Below, piece after piece: positions 62,137 to 64,000 of a stretch of 64,000 bases of DNA. Origin of the DNA: Gordonia sp. SL306 (GTDB lineage: Bacteria > Actinomycetota > Actinomycetes > Mycobacteriales > Mycobacteriaceae); NCBI RefSeq assembly GCF_026625785.1, contig NZ_CP113063.1, forward strand, positions 1,550,001 through 1,614,000, written 5' to 3'. The notes below the pieces were generated by a model, which saw only the letters and a program-made list of their open reading frames with translations, was not told the DNA's origin and made no database searches. The translations under genes and the position numbers were made by a program. The first letter of the stretch is position 1, and the number at the start of each line of letters is the position of its first letter.

Positions 62137-63408
62137 CTAGTTCGCGTTCTGATCCGCCTTGGTGAGAATCACGTACTGTGCCGAGATCGCTTGGTGCACA
62201 TCCTTTTTGTCCCGCGCACTGTAGTTGCCGACGTAACGCCCCTTCTGCACGTAGCACGCGTACCAGGTACCGGTGTCGAGAGTCTTGCTCTGACACTTGG
62301 CGGCGGGCAGCCCGACCGGACTCTCCGCATCGGCCCAGCCCTGACTGCGGCTCGACGTCAGCGAGGTGTCGACGATGGTCTTCGCGCCATCCGGCGTGGA
62401 CGCCCGGTACACGGTCGATTTCTCGATGGCATTGGCCGTGGAGCCGACGTCGGTGAGCATGGTGAAGTCGGTCTTGGGATCGCCGCTCATCTGCGCCATC
62501 CCACGCGGTCCGTAGACGGCGCGGATGCTGGCGCCGGGCAACGCGGCCTTACCTGTCTTGATCTCGTCGTCGGGATAGGGCAACGCGTAGATCAGGACGT
62601 GATTCTGGTCCACGACGGGTGCGCTGCTCCCTGTGATGCCCCTGGCCTTGGCCTCATCCTTCGTCGGCGTGGCGGGGAACTTGTCGATCAGCGCGCTCTG
62701 GAGGGCAAGGGCCTTACGGACCGTCGGTTCCAACATGTTCTGCTGCGACGGCGTCGTCTCGAACCACTGATAGAGCACATAGGAGTTGTGCGGGGTGAAG
62801 GCCATCATCTGCTTGTTCCCACCGCTGCTCCCCTGCACGACGAGCGTGTCGGGCAGCCCGGGCAACGTCGTCGTGCGCGATTTGTCGCCCGTCGCGGTCG
62901 CGTCTGCCATCTGCCGGGCGGCGTCCCTGGCGTCCGCGGGGGTCAGGTAGCGGAGCACCGCGTTGTTGATGGCCCGCTTGGTCCCGGCGCGCAGGCTCTC
63001 GTCCGGAGTCGCGGCCGAGTCGACGAAGCCCATCAGCATCTTCTTGTTCGCGGGCACCTTCGCGGTGTCGGGAGCGAAGACCATGCCGAGGTTGCTCGGC
63101 CCGCCGATCACCATCGTCGGCATGTTCGCATTGGTGAGATCGTCGTCGATCTCGAACGGCACCACCACGAACTGGGCCATCCGCTGCCCCTCCACCTGCA
63201 GGATGTTGTCCTGGGTGGCCTTCCCGAAGGCCGGCCTCGGGGTGGTCGGATAGGCGCCGGTGTCGAGGGCCGCGACGTCGACAGACGGCTCGGACGCCGC
63301 GCCGGACGCGGACACGCTGGTCGCCTCTCCCTGGGTGGTGCACCCTGCGATCGCCGTGATCGCGGCGAGAACCCCCACCCAGCGCACCACCGGCTGCCAA
63401 TTCGTCAT
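62137..63408 (-). CDS. Exported lipoprotein, DUF7373-like
   Basis: A 423-residue protein with a lipoprotein signal (VGVLAAITAIAGC, lipobox IAGC) and a long extracytoplasmic part: AYPTTPRPAFGKA, MVIGGPSNLGMVFAPDTAKVPANKKMLMGFVDS, and a C-terminal pair of Cys (AAKCQSKTLDTGTWYACYVQKGRYVG). This layout fits a family of mycobacterial and gordonial envelope lipoproteins of unknown function. ATG 63408 follows GAGGGG. It lies divergent from the dynamin-like gene. Confidence 0.82.
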   Translation of the reverse strand: MTNWQPVVRWVGVLAAITAIAGCTTQGEATSVSASGAASEPSVDVAALDTGAYPTTPRPAFGKATQDNILQVEGQRMAQFVVVPFEIDDDLTNANMPTMVIGGPSNLGMVFAPDTAKVPANKKMLMGFVDSAATPDESLRAGTKRAINNAVLRYLTPADARDAARQMADATATGDKSRTTTLPGLPDTLVVQGSSGGNKQMMAFTPHNSYVLYQWFETTPSQQNMLEPTVRKALALQSALIDKFPATPTKDEAKARGITGSSAPVVDQNHVLIYALPYPDDEIKTGKAALPGASIRAVYGPRGMAQMSGDPKTDFTMLTDVGSTANAIEKSTVYRASTPDGAKTIVDTSLTSSRSQGWADAESPVGLPAAKCQSKTLDTGTWYACYVQKGRYVGNYSARDKKDVHQAISAQYVILTKADQNAN

Positions 63409-63656
63409 CGTCCGTGTTCCCCTCGTCGTGTTCAGGCGCGCCGGATCTCCGGTGTTCTGGTTGCCGGCCGCTCGATGATCTATACATTTATTCGATGCGG
63501 TGGCGGCCGGAAAGGTTCCCCCCGAAACACGCCTTCACGATTGTGTTGTCAGAGTGCAGGGTAGTGCAGTACTGAGATGATCAGTGCATTCACAGACTGG
63601 GTACGCTTCGGCTGGGTTTCTGTGTGGTGTGGTGAGAACCGGGGGACATGTCATAA
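63409..63656. other. Divergent intergenic region, lipoprotein/dynamin-like genes
   Basis: A 248-bp gap expected to contain promoters for both neighbours. An AT-rich segment lies around 63480-63495 (TATACATTTATTCG). I see no clear operator or repeat. Confidence 0.5.
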
Positions 63657-64000
63657 ATGGGTGAGACTGCATCGCCGCGGGTCGCTGCGGCGTCTCCAGC
63701 AGCGCCGGCCGATGTCGCCGTCGGGGTGGTGGACGGGGCGGTCAAGGTGCTGCGCGCCTACCAGATGGACGCCCTGGCCGATGTCGCGCTGACCAAACTG
63801 AACCGTGACGACCAGACACGCACCGTGGTGGTCGTCGGGGAGGTTCAACGCGGCAAGAGTTCGCTGGTCAATGCCCTGATCGGGCGACGAGACCTGTGCC
63901 CGGTCGGCGTGGACGTCACGTCCTCGGTGTCGGTCAGCGTCACCCCCGATCCTGATCTCGGTTCCGCCAGCACCGCGGAGCTGTTCTTCGCCTCCGGACC
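63657..64000 (+). CDS. Dynamin-family GTPase, N-terminal part (truncated by window edge)
   Basis: About 114 residues are visible and run off the window. After a flexible start of 24 residues comes a helix and the G1 motif GEVQRGKSSLVNAL (Gly60-Ser67), followed by a switch-I-like segment CPVGVDVTSSV. This is the start of a bacterial dynamin-like protein (IniA/IniC type), which binds and remodels membranes with GTP. ATG 63657 with GGGGGA upstream. Confidence 0.8.
   Translation, partial: MGETASPRVAAASPAAPADVAVGVVDGAVKVLRAYQMDALADVALTKLNRDDQTRTVVVVGEVQRGKSSLVNALIGRRDLCPVGVDVTSSVSVSVTPDPDLGSASTAELFFASG

Overview
The window is high-GC actinobacterial DNA, most likely from the order Mycobacteriales and probably Gordonia or a close relative. 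Supporting signs are a SigK-type sigma factor, three split-barrel F420/FMN-type small oxidoreductases, a DUF222/HNH (13E12-type) gene, an LGFP-repeat exported protein, a DUF7373-like lipoprotein, an ADP-forming acyl-CoA synthetase next to paired acyl-CoA dehydrogenases, frequent GTG/TTG starts and dense operons with ATGA overlaps. The genus is an inference from gene content. I see no rRNA, tRNA, CRISPR array, integrase or transposase, and no composition break suggesting a recent island.

Layout. 1-11.0 kb: two convergent catabolic operons. The plus-strand operon runs from a truncated FAD/Fe-S oxidase through an aldehyde dehydrogenase, an ectoine-hydrolase-like M24 protein and a PLP aminotransferase to an M20 deacylase. 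The minus-strand operon is amidase, DUF3830, GntR regulator and MHS-type transporter. A divergent Asp/Glu-racemase-like gene faces the amidase across a perfect GntR-type palindrome. 10.9-19.2 kb: a complete potassium operon, with a 32-aa ORF, kdpF, A, B, C, D and E overlapping head to tail. 19.4-23.0 kb: a second racemase-like gene with its own copy of the GntR-type palindrome, coupled to a split-barrel oxidoreductase, then sigK, small oxidoreductase genes and tag. 23.1-30.4 kb: a fused DhaK-DhaL kinase, a TetR regulator divergent from an EmrB-type exporter, a DinB-like gene, and clpB with a HAIR operator.

30.5-40.1 kb: a ketone/acid degradation locus. On the minus strand are a nitronate-monooxygenase-like gene, a Baeyer-Villiger monooxygenase and an esterase. 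On the plus strand are two acyl-CoA dehydrogenase subunits, an enoyl-CoA hydratase, an ADP-forming CoA ligase and a TetR regulator. A palindrome sits between the divergent arms. 40.1-43.6 kb: an AMP-dependent CoA ligase with a MarR regulator, and an LGFP protein. 43.6-53.5 kb: mixed single genes, including a BenE-like transporter, an HNH protein, NDH-2, Rrf2/SDR facing ArsR/SRPBCC, and an acyltransferase. 53.5-56.9 kb: a four-gene sulfur-scavenging operon (SfnB-like, LLM monooxygenase, FMN reductase, flavin reductase). 57-64 kb: an AhpD-like protein behind a CsoR/CstR-like palindrome, a siderophore-interacting protein, DJ-1 and rhodanese genes, an Asp/His-rich protein ahead of an ECF sigma factor, a 33-aa ORF, a lipoprotein, and the start of a dynamin-like GTPase.

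The most interesting parts are the putative GntR regulon joining two separated loci (10.2 and 20.66 kb), the racemase paralogue pair that differs at a catalytic cysteine, the AhpD gene behind a perfect 13-bp-arm palindrome, and a 21-bp minisatellite embedded in frame in two unrelated genes.
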